NCBI GenBank assembly: GCA_028821475.1
Contig: JAPPGB010000149.1
Coordinates: 1-44,811, forward strand
Length of the DNA stretch: 44,811 nucleotides
Direction: 5' to 3'
DNA from: Spirochaetaceae bacterium
GTDB taxonomy: Bacteria > Spirochaetota > Spirochaetia > SZUA-6 > Bin103
A program made the position numbers and the translations under genes. Shown here in pieces: positions 8,366 through 16,208 of the stretch. The notes below the pieces were generated by a model, which had not been told where the DNA came from, made no database searches, and saw nothing but the letters and a program-made list of their open reading frames with translations. Positions within the stretch are counted from its first letter, which is position 1. Every line of letters begins with the position of its first letter.

Positions 8366-9120
8366 GCGTCGCCGCGCCAGTGCGTCCGGGCCAGCTCGAA
8401 GTCCTGCTGGGTATCGATCTCCATGTACTCTCCCGCCGTGTCGACGTGCGCCAGGTGCTCGCCCGCCTCGATCATCTCCTGGAACAGGTGGATGAGATAC
8501 GCCTTTTCGAATACCGCCGCCTCGCGAAACGGCCTGCCGGCATACCGCTCGCGGGCGCGGTGATAGTGCCGCCGCAGCGCAGCCGCGCCGGCGGCGGAAA
8601 ACTTCGCCACGCCGATGTACTCGCCGTGCGCGTGGGTCGGGTCGATGCCACGATGTACCCGCGTGATCCGCCCGTTGCGGGCGGTCACCTTCTCGGCGTC
8701 GTCCGGCGGATGCTCGGTGCGAAGTCGGTACCGGGAGAGCCAGTCGGTGTCGACGACCAGCGAGATGGCGGCCTCGCTCGCCAGCAGCTTCGCGACTACC
8801 CGCGGCGTGTAGAGGATATCCGCGTAGCTGCAGATGAACGGCCCATCCATCCGGTCCTCGGCATACATCAGTGAGGCGAGAATATTGTTGGTCGTCCACT
8901 CGGTGTTGTGACGCAGCGTCAAGCTCGGGTAGGCGGCGCGCACGGTGGCAATCCGATACCCGCCCACGAAGCAGACGTCGTCGATACCGTTCGCGGCCAA
9001 GGCGTCCAGGACCCAATCGAGGATGCGCTTGCCCCGTACCTCGGCGAAGCACTTCGGCGTGTCCGCGGTGGCGGGCATGAGTCGCTGTCCGCGACCGGCT
9101 CCGATGATGATCGCTCGCAC
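8362..9120 (-). CDS. Sugar/choline-phosphate nucleotidyltransferase, 252 aa
   Basis: The protein starts at GTG 9120 with MRAIIIGAGRGQRL, the glycine-rich nucleotide loop of the NTP_transferase superfamily. It continues with TPKCFAEVRGK (the Lys that contacts the phosphate), VCFVGGY and YADILY, with a metal-binding Asp. Length and sequence fit LicC-like or hexose-phosphate nucleotidylyltransferases, which activate phosphocholine or a sugar phosphate for envelope or secondary-metabolite synthesis. It is the first gene of a two-gene operon with the MetE-like protein (4-bp overlap), an uncommon pairing whose pathway I cannot name. Confidence 0.8.
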   Translation of the reverse strand: MRAIIIGAGRGQRLMPATADTPKCFAEVRGKRILDWVLDALAANGIDDVCFVGGYRIATVRAAYPSLTLRHNTEWTTNNILASLMYAEDRMDGPFICSYADILYTPRVVAKLLASEAAISLVVDTDWLSRYRLRTEHPPDDAEKVTARNGRITRVHRGIDPTHAHGEYIGVAKFSAAGAAALRRHYHRARERYAGRPFREAAVFEKAYLIHLFQEMIEAGEHLAHVDTAGEYMEIDTQQDFELARTHWRGDA

Positions 9121-9225
9121 GACGATGGCTCACCGGGACGCTGGCACGTCCGCCCTGACCCGTCAAGCGAGCTGACGACGGCGGGTACGCGCGGGCGGCG
9201 CCGGTAGCGTGCATGCCGCGAGGGC

Positions 9226-9290
9226 TGTGGCGGCGCCTGCAACGCTGGCTCGACGAGACGGGTGCCAGACCCCGACCGGCAGGTGGGGAC
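9226..9290 (+). pseudogene. Tiny relic of a sulfatase C-terminus
   Basis: The plus strand reads LWRRLQRWLDETGARP, nearly identical to LWRRLRRWLAETGARF near the end of the sulfatase at 20799-22325 (DNA around 22115-22160). Only about 45 bp are conserved. It joins tail-first onto a creatininase fragment on the other strand. Confidence 0.55.
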
Positions 9291-9387
9291 CGTGCTGCTC
9301 GATCGACGCCGTCGGCAGCACCGCCAGGCTGTCGGCGGCGAGCTCCTCGACGCGATCTCGGGTCAGGTCTGCCAGGCGCACGATCAT
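9270..9387 (-). pseudogene. N-terminal remnant of a creatininase-family amidohydrolase
   Basis: From ATG 9387 the minus frame reads MIVRLADLTRDRVEELAA and then LPTASIEQHGPHLPVG. The EQHGPHLP motif holds the first metal ligands (Glu, His) of the creatininase family. Similarity stops right after LPVG, where the sulfatase tail relic begins. The frame continues to 9163 with unrelated residues. About 35 of the usual ~250 residues remain. Confidence 0.7.
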
Positions 9388-9498
9388 GCCGGTGATCCTA
9401 TGGCGTTGGCCGCCGCGCGACAACAGTTCGGGCCGCCCGTAGTGATGCTTGAGGTGCGCCTCGCGCGGTAGCGGGACGGCGCGTCGAGCACGCCCGGG

Positions 9499-10086
9499 TT
9501 AGCTGATGGCAGCGCCATCGGGGCGGCGCGGCCTCCACACGCGCAGCGCCAGCGACACGGCGAGCACCAGCACGAGACCGACGCCGCTCATCCCGGCCAC
9601 GGCCAGCGGCGCGCCGGCCACTTCCGCCAGCCCGCCGAGCGCGAGCGCCCCGAACGGCTGCGAGCCGATGCCCAGGGTCACGGCGCCGAGGGCGCGCCCG
9701 CGCAGTGCCGGATCGGTGCCCTGCAGGACTACCGATGTCTGCAGCACCGCGAACGAGGCAAATCCGAGGCCGCCCACGGTGAGCAGGTCCATGGCGTGCA
9801 GTGACTCCTGCTGGCCGTACTGCGGGCACTCACGCAGCCCGGCGGCCAGACAGCGGTGCACCGCCTCCGCCTGGTAGAGGAAGCCGTGCTGATTCGGATG
9901 CGGGCGCCGCATGCCGAACGTGCCGGGCAGCGGATACTCGAACACCTGCTCCGGCAGCGGTACGTTGGCGGTGGCGTACAGGGAGGGGACTTGGTCCTCG
10001 GCGGCCTGCCGCACCGACATGCGCGTCGGGCTGTGCGCCGGGCGGTGCAGGGTAATCCGCCCCGCGCTGCCGGCGATCTCGGTCAC
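9499..10086 (-). pseudogene. Chimera: Gfo/Idh/MocA oxidoreductase tail fused to MFS transporter tail
   Basis: Residues 1-102 (GTG start at 10086) read like the end of a Gfo/Idh/MocA sugar oxidoreductase: VTEIAGSAGRITLHRP, HPNQHGFLYQAEAVHRCL, and CPQYGQQESLHAMDLL. At about residue 103 (near 9780) the sequence switches to hydrophobic TVGGLGFASFAVLQ, RGRALGAVTLG and AGMSGVGLVLVLAVSLAL, the last two or three helices of a major facilitator transporter with its RGRALG loop. The two gene ends are joined in frame by deletion. Neither activity is plausible. Confidence 0.65.
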
Positions 10087-10448
10087 CGCGGCGCAGATCG
10101 AGCGGCAGGGAAGGCGGCAGGCCGCGGCCCGCAGAATCGTTCATGACGCAACCACCCGACCCCGGCCCCCGCCGGCACGTCGATGCGGCCGCGGCAACCC
10201 GGTCGCCGACGCCGCCACGGCGGCTTCGTGGCGTGCCGGCCGGCTGCGCGAGCGGCGCCTACGGCTTGGCGGCGAGGAGCGCCTCCGCGCTGGATCACGA
10301 TCACCGTACCGTTGTGCTCGATCCTGACCGGCCCGTCACCGCGGACGATCCTGTCGAACACCGAATTGATGTTGTTCCGTAGTTCAGCGACGGTCACCCG
10401 GTCATCGTATAGCGCGCACGCTTCCCCATCAACGGCGTACGCCGTCAC
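10083..10448 (-). pseudogene. Phd/YefM-type antitoxin remnant
   Basis: The first ~55 residues contain VTVAELRNNINSVFDRIV followed by GPVRIEHNGTVIVIQRGG, the DNA-binding N-terminus of prevent-host-death (Phd/YefM) antitoxins. After that the sequence is low-complexity Arg/Ala/Pro and matches no antitoxin toxin-binding tail, so the 3' half has been lost. The start may be GTG 10448 or the internal GTG near 10400 that begins VTVAELR. No toxin gene adjoins it. Confidence 0.55.
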
Positions 10449-10472
10449 TTGAGGAGGAGTACACTATTCACT

Positions 10473-10522
10473 GTGAGAATGCACGGTCATTCCGTGACAT
10501 GGAAGACGATGAAGTCGGCCGG
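10473..10522 (+). repeat. Leader repeat, copy A (GHSVTxKTMK)
   Basis: About 32 bp at 10482-10513 (core GGTCATTCCGTGACATGG then AAGACGATGAA) match, with three differences, the first codons of the lipoprotein gene starting at 29152 on the other strand. The core holds an imperfect inverted repeat GTCAt-tcc-GTGAC. A purine-rich site (GAGGAGGAG, 10451-10459) lies upstream. Here the repeat leads into a DUF3500 fragment in another frame. Confidence 0.6.
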
Positions 10523-10524
10523 GG

Positions 10525-10821
10525 GAACGGCAGCGCCAACTCCTCGACCTGATCGCCCTGTGGGTGGGGGTCATGCCGCCGGCAGCCGCCGCGCGCCGGC
10601 TCGCCGAGATCGAAGCGGAACTGCCCGAGTTGCGCTTCGCCTGGTACGGACCGGCCGACTACCGCATGCAGGGCCCGACGCTGCTCATCGAGTTCTCGTC
10701 CTGCGGTTCGCTCGGCGCCGCGGGCGGCCACTACCACTCGATCTACCGCAACCCCACCAACGAATACGGACGTGGAGATCCGAGAGCGGCTGAGCCCGGG
10801 CGCTCTGGCGAACGTACCTGA
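10525..10821 (+). pseudogene. C-terminal remnant of a DUF3500 protein
   Basis: The plus frame gives LLDLIALWVGVMPP, then LRFAWYGPADYRMQGPTLLIEF and GHYHSIYRNPTNEYG. This resembles the end of DUF3500 proteins (FAWxGP ... YRxQGPTxLIE ... HSxxRxxxxxxG). About 250-300 upstream residues usual in the family are missing. The frame closes with unrelated residues at 10821. Confidence 0.55.
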
Positions 10822-10928
10822 TCGGTGAGGCGGTCGAAAGCCGCGGAGCCGCTTGGCGAGCCCGCCGGTTGGCGCTCGTGGCCACGCCGACGCGGCTCGA
10901 TGTGATATGGTCGGAGAGGGATCGGTCC

Positions 10929-11318
10929 ATGGGCCACGTATTTGCCGAACTGGAACTCAGCAATCCGCGGCGTACCGACTTCGTGCCGGTGCGGGTGAAT
11001 GCGCTGGTGGACACGGGGGCGCTGATGCTGTGCATCCCGGAGCATACCGCCCGCCAACTCGACCTGCAGACCGAATCGGTGAGGGAGGTGTCCGTGGCCG
11101 ACGGCCGCACGGCGACCGTACCGTACGTGGGCCCGGTGAAGGTCGCCTTCGGCAAGCGGTTCTGCTACGTCGGCGCGCTGGTGATCGGCGACGAGGTGCT
11201 GCTGGGGTCGGTGCCGATGGAAGACATGGACCTGGTGGTGAACCCCGGCCGCCGGCAACTGACGGTCGACCCGGCCAGTCCCAACGTCCCCCACGCCCGC
11301 GTCAAGTGTTTTGGATGA
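10929..11318 (+). CDS. Retropepsin-like (clan AA) aspartic protease, 129 aa
   Basis: The ATG at 10929 follows a GGAGAGG site. The product has one catalytic motif, VNALVDTGA (Asp at residue 28), a flap-like region (REVSVADGRTATVPYVG) and a closing hydrophobic-hydrophobic-Gly motif (VLLGSVPMEDMDLVV), as in single-domain clan AA proteases that work as dimers. No signal peptide is seen, so it is probably cytoplasmic. The last codons overlap the TTG start of a HigA-like gene by 8 bp, suggesting coupling. A decayed copy lies at 19572 and a diverged intact copy at 22343. Confidence 0.8.
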   Translation: MGHVFAELELSNPRRTDFVPVRVNALVDTGALMLCIPEHTARQLDLQTESVREVSVADGRTATVPYVGPVKVAFGKRFCYVGALVIGDEVLLGSVPMEDMDLVVNPGRRQLTVDPASPNVPHARVKCFG

Positions 11319-11601
11319 AGCCGTGGAGCTAGCCGAGAGCCAATTCGCGGCCGCGATTCCGGCAACTGTTCGCAGGCGGCTCATGCGGGGTCGAATCGAG
11401 TCGGGTACCGACGTGGTCGCGCTGCGCCGGTTCGTCGGGCTTACCCAGATCCAGTTTGCTGCCGCGGTCGGTATCAGCGTTCACACCCTGCGCAATTGGG
11501 AACAGAACCGCCGCCGTCCTGAAGGACCGGCGCTGGCGCTCCTGCGAATCGCCGCGCGGCACCCACGAATCATACGTGAGAACATCGAATCGGTAGCATG
11601 A
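11311..11601 (+). CDS. HigA-like XRE antitoxin/regulator, 96 aa
   Basis: Residues 35-80 form a helix-turn-helix: VVALRRFVGLTQIQFAAAVGIS and then LRNWEQNRRRPEGPALALLRI. NWEQxRRxPEGPAxALLRI is the hallmark of HigA/RelB-associated XRE antitoxins. The first 30 residues match the helical N-terminus of that group. The usual toxin gene, which would lie directly upstream, is absent; the aspartic protease occupies its place. The TTG start at 11311 is the best-supported one for full family length. It may be an orphan antitoxin or a repressor of the protease gene. Confidence 0.75.
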   Translation: MDEAVELAESQFAAAIPATVRRRLMRGRIESGTDVVALRRFVGLTQIQFAAAVGISVHTLRNWEQNRRRPEGPALALLRIAARHPRIIRENIESVA

Positions 11602-11619
11602 TCGACAGTAGCAGTATGC

Positions 11620-13206
11620 TCATCCCTGCAATGTCCGCCGTACCTTTGCCTCGGTCTCACTATCCAGACGTGCGTTGGCCAGCAAGGAAAGAAACCGGTC
11701 CCGGTCAACTTCGGGAGCTATCTTGGGTATGCCCGGGATCTCGATGTGCGTCGATCCGGCTTTCACCGAGAGCTTGTACTCGCCGGGGGCCAAGGTGATA
11801 CGGGTGTGAACGCAGTCCCACTCGTGCATACGGGCGAGCTCCAGCGCGGCGGCCCTCTCCCTCGCGCGCCAGTCAGCATCATCACTGAACAACCCTCGCA
11901 AAGGGACAGGCATGGCGGGGGCGTCGCCGAGATCAAGCTCCGAGCCGGCTAGCCGATGGGCCAGTTGCGCCATGCGATGAGACACCGCGGCTGAGAGATA
12001 CTGTGGCCCCCGGAGCCGGAGCGGAAGGTTGAGCCACCCGTCTCGCACACCGAACAGGATTGCGGCCGCCAGCCAATCCATCTCGCTGAGCCGGGCGCTG
12101 TGGTAGTCGAAGAGCTCTCCACAGTCTCGGTACAGGAAGAACAACGTCATGGCATGCGCAAGGGGAGTATTGTGCCGTGCGAAGAGCTCGCTGGCCGTGG
12201 CGTCCCCGATGCCGCTCAGTGACTCAAGAGTGTCCTGCAGCTTCCTGACGCCCGCCTGCACCCGCGGGTCCAGGGTCGCCGAGGTCTCGGCCAGGTAGTC
12301 GAGCAGCACACTCTCGGGGTTGTTGGCGTGACCCGCCTCGCGCCACTTCGCGAGCCGCTCTACGGCTCCCCACAAGAGGGCTCCCTGGTAGGCGTTCTGC
12401 AAACTCGTCCGGTCCGTCTCGGGGTCGGGAGAAGCCGGAAGCGGCACGGCTCCCTCCCGCATCCAGGGTCCAAGCCCGGCGAGGATTGCGCCGTCATCCG
12501 CCGGCACCGGGGAGACGCCCGGTTCGAATGCACTCCGGCACGCTCGAACCGCCTGGTCGCCGAGGTTGCCGAAGAGAAACAGCATAGCCGTGACAGCGCC
12601 CGCGGCAAGCGGGCATTCCAGTGGTACGCTCCGTTCCCCGGGACCATCCATGGGCGGCCACTCCGTATCAGCGGCTTTGGTGAACAGCGCCTTCTTCGTC
12701 GCGTCCCTCCTGAAGTCCTCCAGAGGAACGTTGCCGAAGTCCTTCGCGCTCCTCTCGCACGCCAGCCTGTCGTCGCGCGACTGGAAGAAAATCGACTCGA
12801 TCCAGCACGTGGGGAGCGGCGCGGGTACCAGGAGCGCCCATTCGGTCCCGTCGACCTCGTGCGGGAACTGGAGCTCCCTCAGGCCACCTTGCCCCACGGC
12901 AGCGACTCGGCCCGACAACCCGGTGAGGCCGATACGCGCGATGACCGGCACGAGGTGTCCCTCCCGTGCGGACGACTCGACTGCCGTTGCAGGGGCCTGG
13001 TCGACGAACAGGGGTATCCAGCCTGGAAAGCACTCCAGGGTGTCCCGATAGTACTTCTCGCCGAACCCGGAGGGCGGCATCACCAGTCCGGCCGCGAGCA
13101 TGTACATCAGGTTGAGGTGATTGGTCACCAGGAGCGCCGACTGGGGCGCTGGCACTTCCTCCCTGGCATCGGACTGGATCAGCATCAACTGGTCAGCGTC
13201 GGCCAC
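11620..13206 (-). CDS. 528-aa protein of unknown family, last gene of the DrmAB-like operon
   Basis: The start is GTG 13206, directly after the TAA of the SF1 helicase gene. The predicted protein is soluble, with no signal peptide or membrane helix. Notable segments are LVTNHLNLMYMLAAGL, GFGEKYYRDTLECFPGWIPLF near residues 47-67, WALLVPAPLP, a helical middle (LFFLYRDCGELFDYHSARL) and a C-terminal part with LAPGEYKLSVKAGS. I see no nuclease, methylase, NTPase or phospholipase-D motif. Position as fourth gene of a translationally coupled set suggests a dedicated partner of the helicases, perhaps an assembly, sensing or effector subunit. The family is unknown to me. Confidence 0.8.
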   Translation of the reverse strand: MADADQLMLIQSDAREEVPAPQSALLVTNHLNLMYMLAAGLVMPPSGFGEKYYRDTLECFPGWIPLFVDQAPATAVESSAREGHLVPVIARIGLTGLSGRVAAVGQGGLRELQFPHEVDGTEWALLVPAPLPTCWIESIFFQSRDDRLACERSAKDFGNVPLEDFRRDATKKALFTKAADTEWPPMDGPGERSVPLECPLAAGAVTAMLFLFGNLGDQAVRACRSAFEPGVSPVPADDGAILAGLGPWMREGAVPLPASPDPETDRTSLQNAYQGALLWGAVERLAKWREAGHANNPESVLLDYLAETSATLDPRVQAGVRKLQDTLESLSGIGDATASELFARHNTPLAHAMTLFFLYRDCGELFDYHSARLSEMDWLAAAILFGVRDGWLNLPLRLRGPQYLSAAVSHRMAQLAHRLAGSELDLGDAPAMPVPLRGLFSDDADWRARERAAALELARMHEWDCVHTRITLAPGEYKLSVKAGSTHIEIPGIPKIAPEVDRDRFLSLLANARLDSETEAKVRRTLQG

Positions 13207-14370
13207 TTACAGCTCCGTGCGCCGCAGCACTTCCTGGTCCGTGGGCAGAATACTTTCGATGTCATTGCTACGGCCCCGCTTCATGAACATGAACACCCGG
13301 TCTCTGGCCCGTGCCACCATCACGTAGAACAGACGGCGCGTAACGTCGGGATCGTGCCACCGGAAGTAGTGTTCGTCGATGTCTGCGAGCACTACCGTGT
13401 CGAACTCGAGGCCCTTGCACGCCTGCGCATTGATCACCAGGATACCGCCTTCGTCAAAGCGCACGTGCGGACGTTCATTTGCCGAGAACGTGACGACTCT
13501 CGGGCGTGCGTTGTCGAGTTGAACCTCCACTGACCGAAGCTCCCGCACGTAACGTTGTCTCACTGTGTTATTTGGGGTGATGATCCCTATGAGCTGGCGC
13601 GGGTTTCGGTCGGCAAAATGCACGACAGCGCGTGCAACCTTGTTCAATCCCCGTTCGTCGTAGCCGTAGAGAATCGGAATAGGGCCCCGATCGACCGGGG
13701 GGATTTCCGGTGGCGGGCTTGCCGGGTCACCGGTGTAGAACTCCCTCGCCAACCGTGCCACGTGGTAGCGATTGCGGTAGTTCCGCCTGAGTTCGACCAC
13801 CGCGTCCGCATCGATGGCCAAACAGTCCTGGATTTCCTTCCGACTGCTGTTTCTCTCGGTGATCTGCTGATTCTGGTCGGCGACGACGAAGAAACGGTCG
13901 AAACCGAGTCCCACCAGTGAGTCATAGAACTGCCGCGGCATGTCCTGTCCTTCGTCGATCACGAGAAACGGGCGCTCGCCGTCATCACCCTCCGGCAGGT
14001 CCCGGACAATCTGTTCCACACCGTACCAATCGATCTCCCGGTAGTCGTTGTCGTTCGCGTCCTCTCGGGGAACGGGATGACCGGTGACCTCCTCGAAGAT
14101 CTCCAGGAACCAGGCAATCCATGTCCTACCTTCGAGGCCGCCACCGAACAGCTGGCCACTCGCGCGGTCGAGGAGATGATTGAAGACGAGGAACACGTAG
14201 CCGTCCAGATCTCTCTGGTGGCGCTTTGCGCGGAGCAGAGTGAGCACGGTCTTGCCCGTCCCCGGGCCGCCGATGACCAGGTACTGCCCGTCGCTCGGCA
14301 TGGCGCGCACCCTTTCCTGCTCCTTGCTGAGATCCTGAATACCTGGCAGCTCGAATTTGCGTTCGGCCAT
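13207..14370 (-). CDS. Superfamily 1 (UvrD/Rep-like) DNA helicase, 387 aa
   Basis: The ATG at 14370 overlaps the stop of the DrmB-like gene (ATGA). Motifs in order are Walker A GGPGTGKT (34-41), Walker B VIDEGQD (137-143), motif III VADQNQQI (163-170), motif IV ELRRNYRN, motif V ACKGLEFDTVVL (about 330) and motif VI FYVMVARARDRV (about 365). The 1B/2B insertions of full UvrD (about 700 aa) are missing, so it is a compact ATP-dependent helicase or translocase. Compact SF1 helicases of this type occur in defence operons. The context suggests it acts on DNA with the DrmA/DrmB-like pair. Confidence 0.85.
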   Translation of the reverse strand: MAERKFELPGIQDLSKEQERVRAMPSDGQYLVIGGPGTGKTVLTLLRAKRHQRDLDGYVFLVFNHLLDRASGQLFGGGLEGRTWIAWFLEIFEEVTGHPVPREDANDNDYREIDWYGVEQIVRDLPEGDDGERPFLVIDEGQDMPRQFYDSLVGLGFDRFFVVADQNQQITERNSSRKEIQDCLAIDADAVVELRRNYRNRYHVARLAREFYTGDPASPPPEIPPVDRGPIPILYGYDERGLNKVARAVVHFADRNPRQLIGIITPNNTVRQRYVRELRSVEVQLDNARPRVVTFSANERPHVRFDEGGILVINAQACKGLEFDTVVLADIDEHYFRWHDPDVTRRLFYVMVARARDRVFMFMKRGRSNDIESILPTDQEVLRRTEL

Positions 14371-16208
14371 CAGATAGTCGACTCCGCATGGTCGGTAAGG
14401 GGAGCGATGTCGGGCACGGCGCCGGTGACGAACGTCCGGTCGAGCAAAACGTTGCCGATGGGACAGCTTGGTTCCGGTACGAGCGCACAGGCGTGACATG
14501 CTGCCCGATTCAGCAGGTCCGGTCCATGCCCTTCCTGTTCCGCGCACACCGGGTCCATCGAGCACCAGCTTGCAGCCTCGTATGCCGTGGTCAGCAGGCG
14601 AAGGAACTTTCCAGGCTTTGCCATCTCCATCAGGCCGCCCAGCGATCCCTCCTGGTCGGCCACGGCCACGTAGATCAGAATCCCCGCCATCGGCGCCGTG
14701 CCGGTGCGGCTGTAGATTCGTTCCTTCAATGCGGCGGCGGGGTAGCCCGCTTCCGCATCGAGCCGGCGAATGATCAGGTGGGCGAGTGTGTGGCACAGCA
14801 GGAAGCGCGGCGACACTTCGACGTGGCCTTCCGGCGTTGCCTGACCGTTGCGGTGATCGTACCGCTGAGCAAAGGCTTCTGCTCGTCGTTGGAGCGCTTT
14901 GCCGGCCTCCCAGCGCTGCAGCATCGCCTCGTCGAGGGTAAAGAAAATCCCCTCCCCATACAGCTCCAGGGCGGGAAGCCAGTCGCTCTCTCCGGTCAGG
15001 TCCGGTGGCGTCAGGCGCCCGCCCACGCGCTGAAACCCCTTCAGCACCATGACCTCCTTCAGCCTGTTGACGGCGATGAGCCGCGAGACGGTGCTCGCGA
15101 CACGTCGCACATCGCCTGCGTCGAGCCCATCGCGTAGAGCTCTCCACTCGTCAGTGTGGTGCTCGGTGACGAAGTCCTCGACTTCCCTCAGGTCGGGGAT
15201 TCTCTCGGAGAACGCGCGGTATTCATCCGCCATCAGATCCCCGGCGGTAACCTTCTGGTCGTAGAGCGGGTAGCCATCGTCTATCCGCGCAAGCGCAGCC
15301 TCGATCTGGTCGGGGGTGCAGCGGTACTCGGTGGCGAGCTGTCTGACCGCTGCCCGCCGTGCCAAGCTGTTCCGAGCGTTCCGGATCCGGTCCTGATTTC
15401 GGGCGCTTCCGTACAAGTGGTCGAGGACCGTGCCGCGCCGGACTCTCGACTCCGGCGGGATGACGAGCGCAGTGCGGGTCATCGGGTAGTGGACCCGCAC
15501 ATCGTTGATGTCCATCACCCAAGCCGGCTCCGCAGGTGACTGCGCCGGCCGTTCGCGAAACCAGGGCTGCTGCCACGCGCCGGATGGGAATGCGGCTCGG
15601 GGCAGCGAACCGGACCTCAGGCTCTCGCTCGACATGCAACGATCGCAGGTGATCCGGCGGCCGGCCGGTGTGTCGCTCAGTCGCAAATGGGGTTCCGTCT
15701 GATCAGGGCGACACTGACGACGGCGAGGGTCGCGACTATCAGCATGCGCCAGTTGGTGCCAGGGCACGTCCGCCAGATAACCCTCTTCGTGAACGAGAAC
15801 CCAGGGCACCTGCTCGAGTCGCCCGCTACACGCACCACTTCCTCCTTCGTGTCCCCAACACCCGCGTGCCCCTTTCCGTGCTCGCCACGGCGCCGGGTGC
15901 AGCAACCCGCACGTAAGACAGCGCATCCAGGTAGGGAACTTCAGGGCCGGAATCCATCCAAGGGTCATCCCGTTTCGCTCGGTCGCGCGCGGCGGGCTGC
16001 AGAGTGCCTGTTCGATACCGAGGGCGCTCCGTACCCGTTCCACGTAGCGAATCTCTCGATCCATGGGATCGCTCCCCGGACGGTCCCAGGTACTGATGTC
16101 CTGCACCACCATCAGACTATCCGCGCCGTCGCTCACGATCGCGCCGACCGAGCACTCGCGCAACAGGTGCGACAGGCGAACGGGTACGTCTACGACCTCG
16201 TCAGTCAT
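14370..16208 (-). CDS. DrmB-like DUF1998 protein, 612 aa
   Basis: The ATG at 16208 overlaps the DrmA-like stop (ATGA at 16205-16208). The N-terminal part has Cys motifs likely to bind zinc: CLTCG (97-100) with C117 and C127, then C188 and C191 (TCDRC). The C-terminal part has the DUF1998 signature: PRFLLCHTLAHLIIRRL, ILIYVAVADQEGSLGGL and the Cys set CSMDPVC and CHACALVPEPSC. In DISARM, DrmB carries DUF1998 and pairs with the DrmA helicase, which loads on phage DNA. Size and domain fit DrmB; DUF1998 also occurs in Druantia and other helicase systems, so the name is by analogy. Confidence 0.8.
   Translation of the reverse strand: MTDEVVDVPVRLSHLLRECSVGAIVSDGADSLMVVQDISTWDRPGSDPMDREIRYVERVRSALGIEQALCSPPRATERNGMTLGWIPALKFPTWMRCLTCGLLHPAPWRARKGARGCWGHEGGSGACSGRLEQVPWVLVHEEGYLADVPWHQLAHADSRDPRRRQCRPDQTEPHLRLSDTPAGRRITCDRCMSSESLRSGSLPRAAFPSGAWQQPWFRERPAQSPAEPAWVMDINDVRVHYPMTRTALVIPPESRVRRGTVLDHLYGSARNQDRIRNARNSLARRAAVRQLATEYRCTPDQIEAALARIDDGYPLYDQKVTAGDLMADEYRAFSERIPDLREVEDFVTEHHTDEWRALRDGLDAGDVRRVASTVSRLIAVNRLKEVMVLKGFQRVGGRLTPPDLTGESDWLPALELYGEGIFFTLDEAMLQRWEAGKALQRRAEAFAQRYDHRNGQATPEGHVEVSPRFLLCHTLAHLIIRRLDAEAGYPAAALKERIYSRTGTAPMAGILIYVAVADQEGSLGGLMEMAKPGKFLRLLTTAYEAASWCSMDPVCAEQEGHGPDLLNRAACHACALVPEPSCPIGNVLLDRTFVTGAVPDIAPLTDHAESTI

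Noticed and set aside
7292-9214. One 640-codon protein across the metE-like and nucleotidyltransferase genes
   Set aside because: The upstream two-fifths is the wrong frame of the nucleotidyltransferase; the MetE-like protein starts at 8365 with an ATGA overlap.
12328-13533. 401-codon plus-strand frame opposite the 528-aa gene and the SF1 helicase
   Set aside because: It lies antisense across two coupled genes, has skewed Arg/His composition and no motif.
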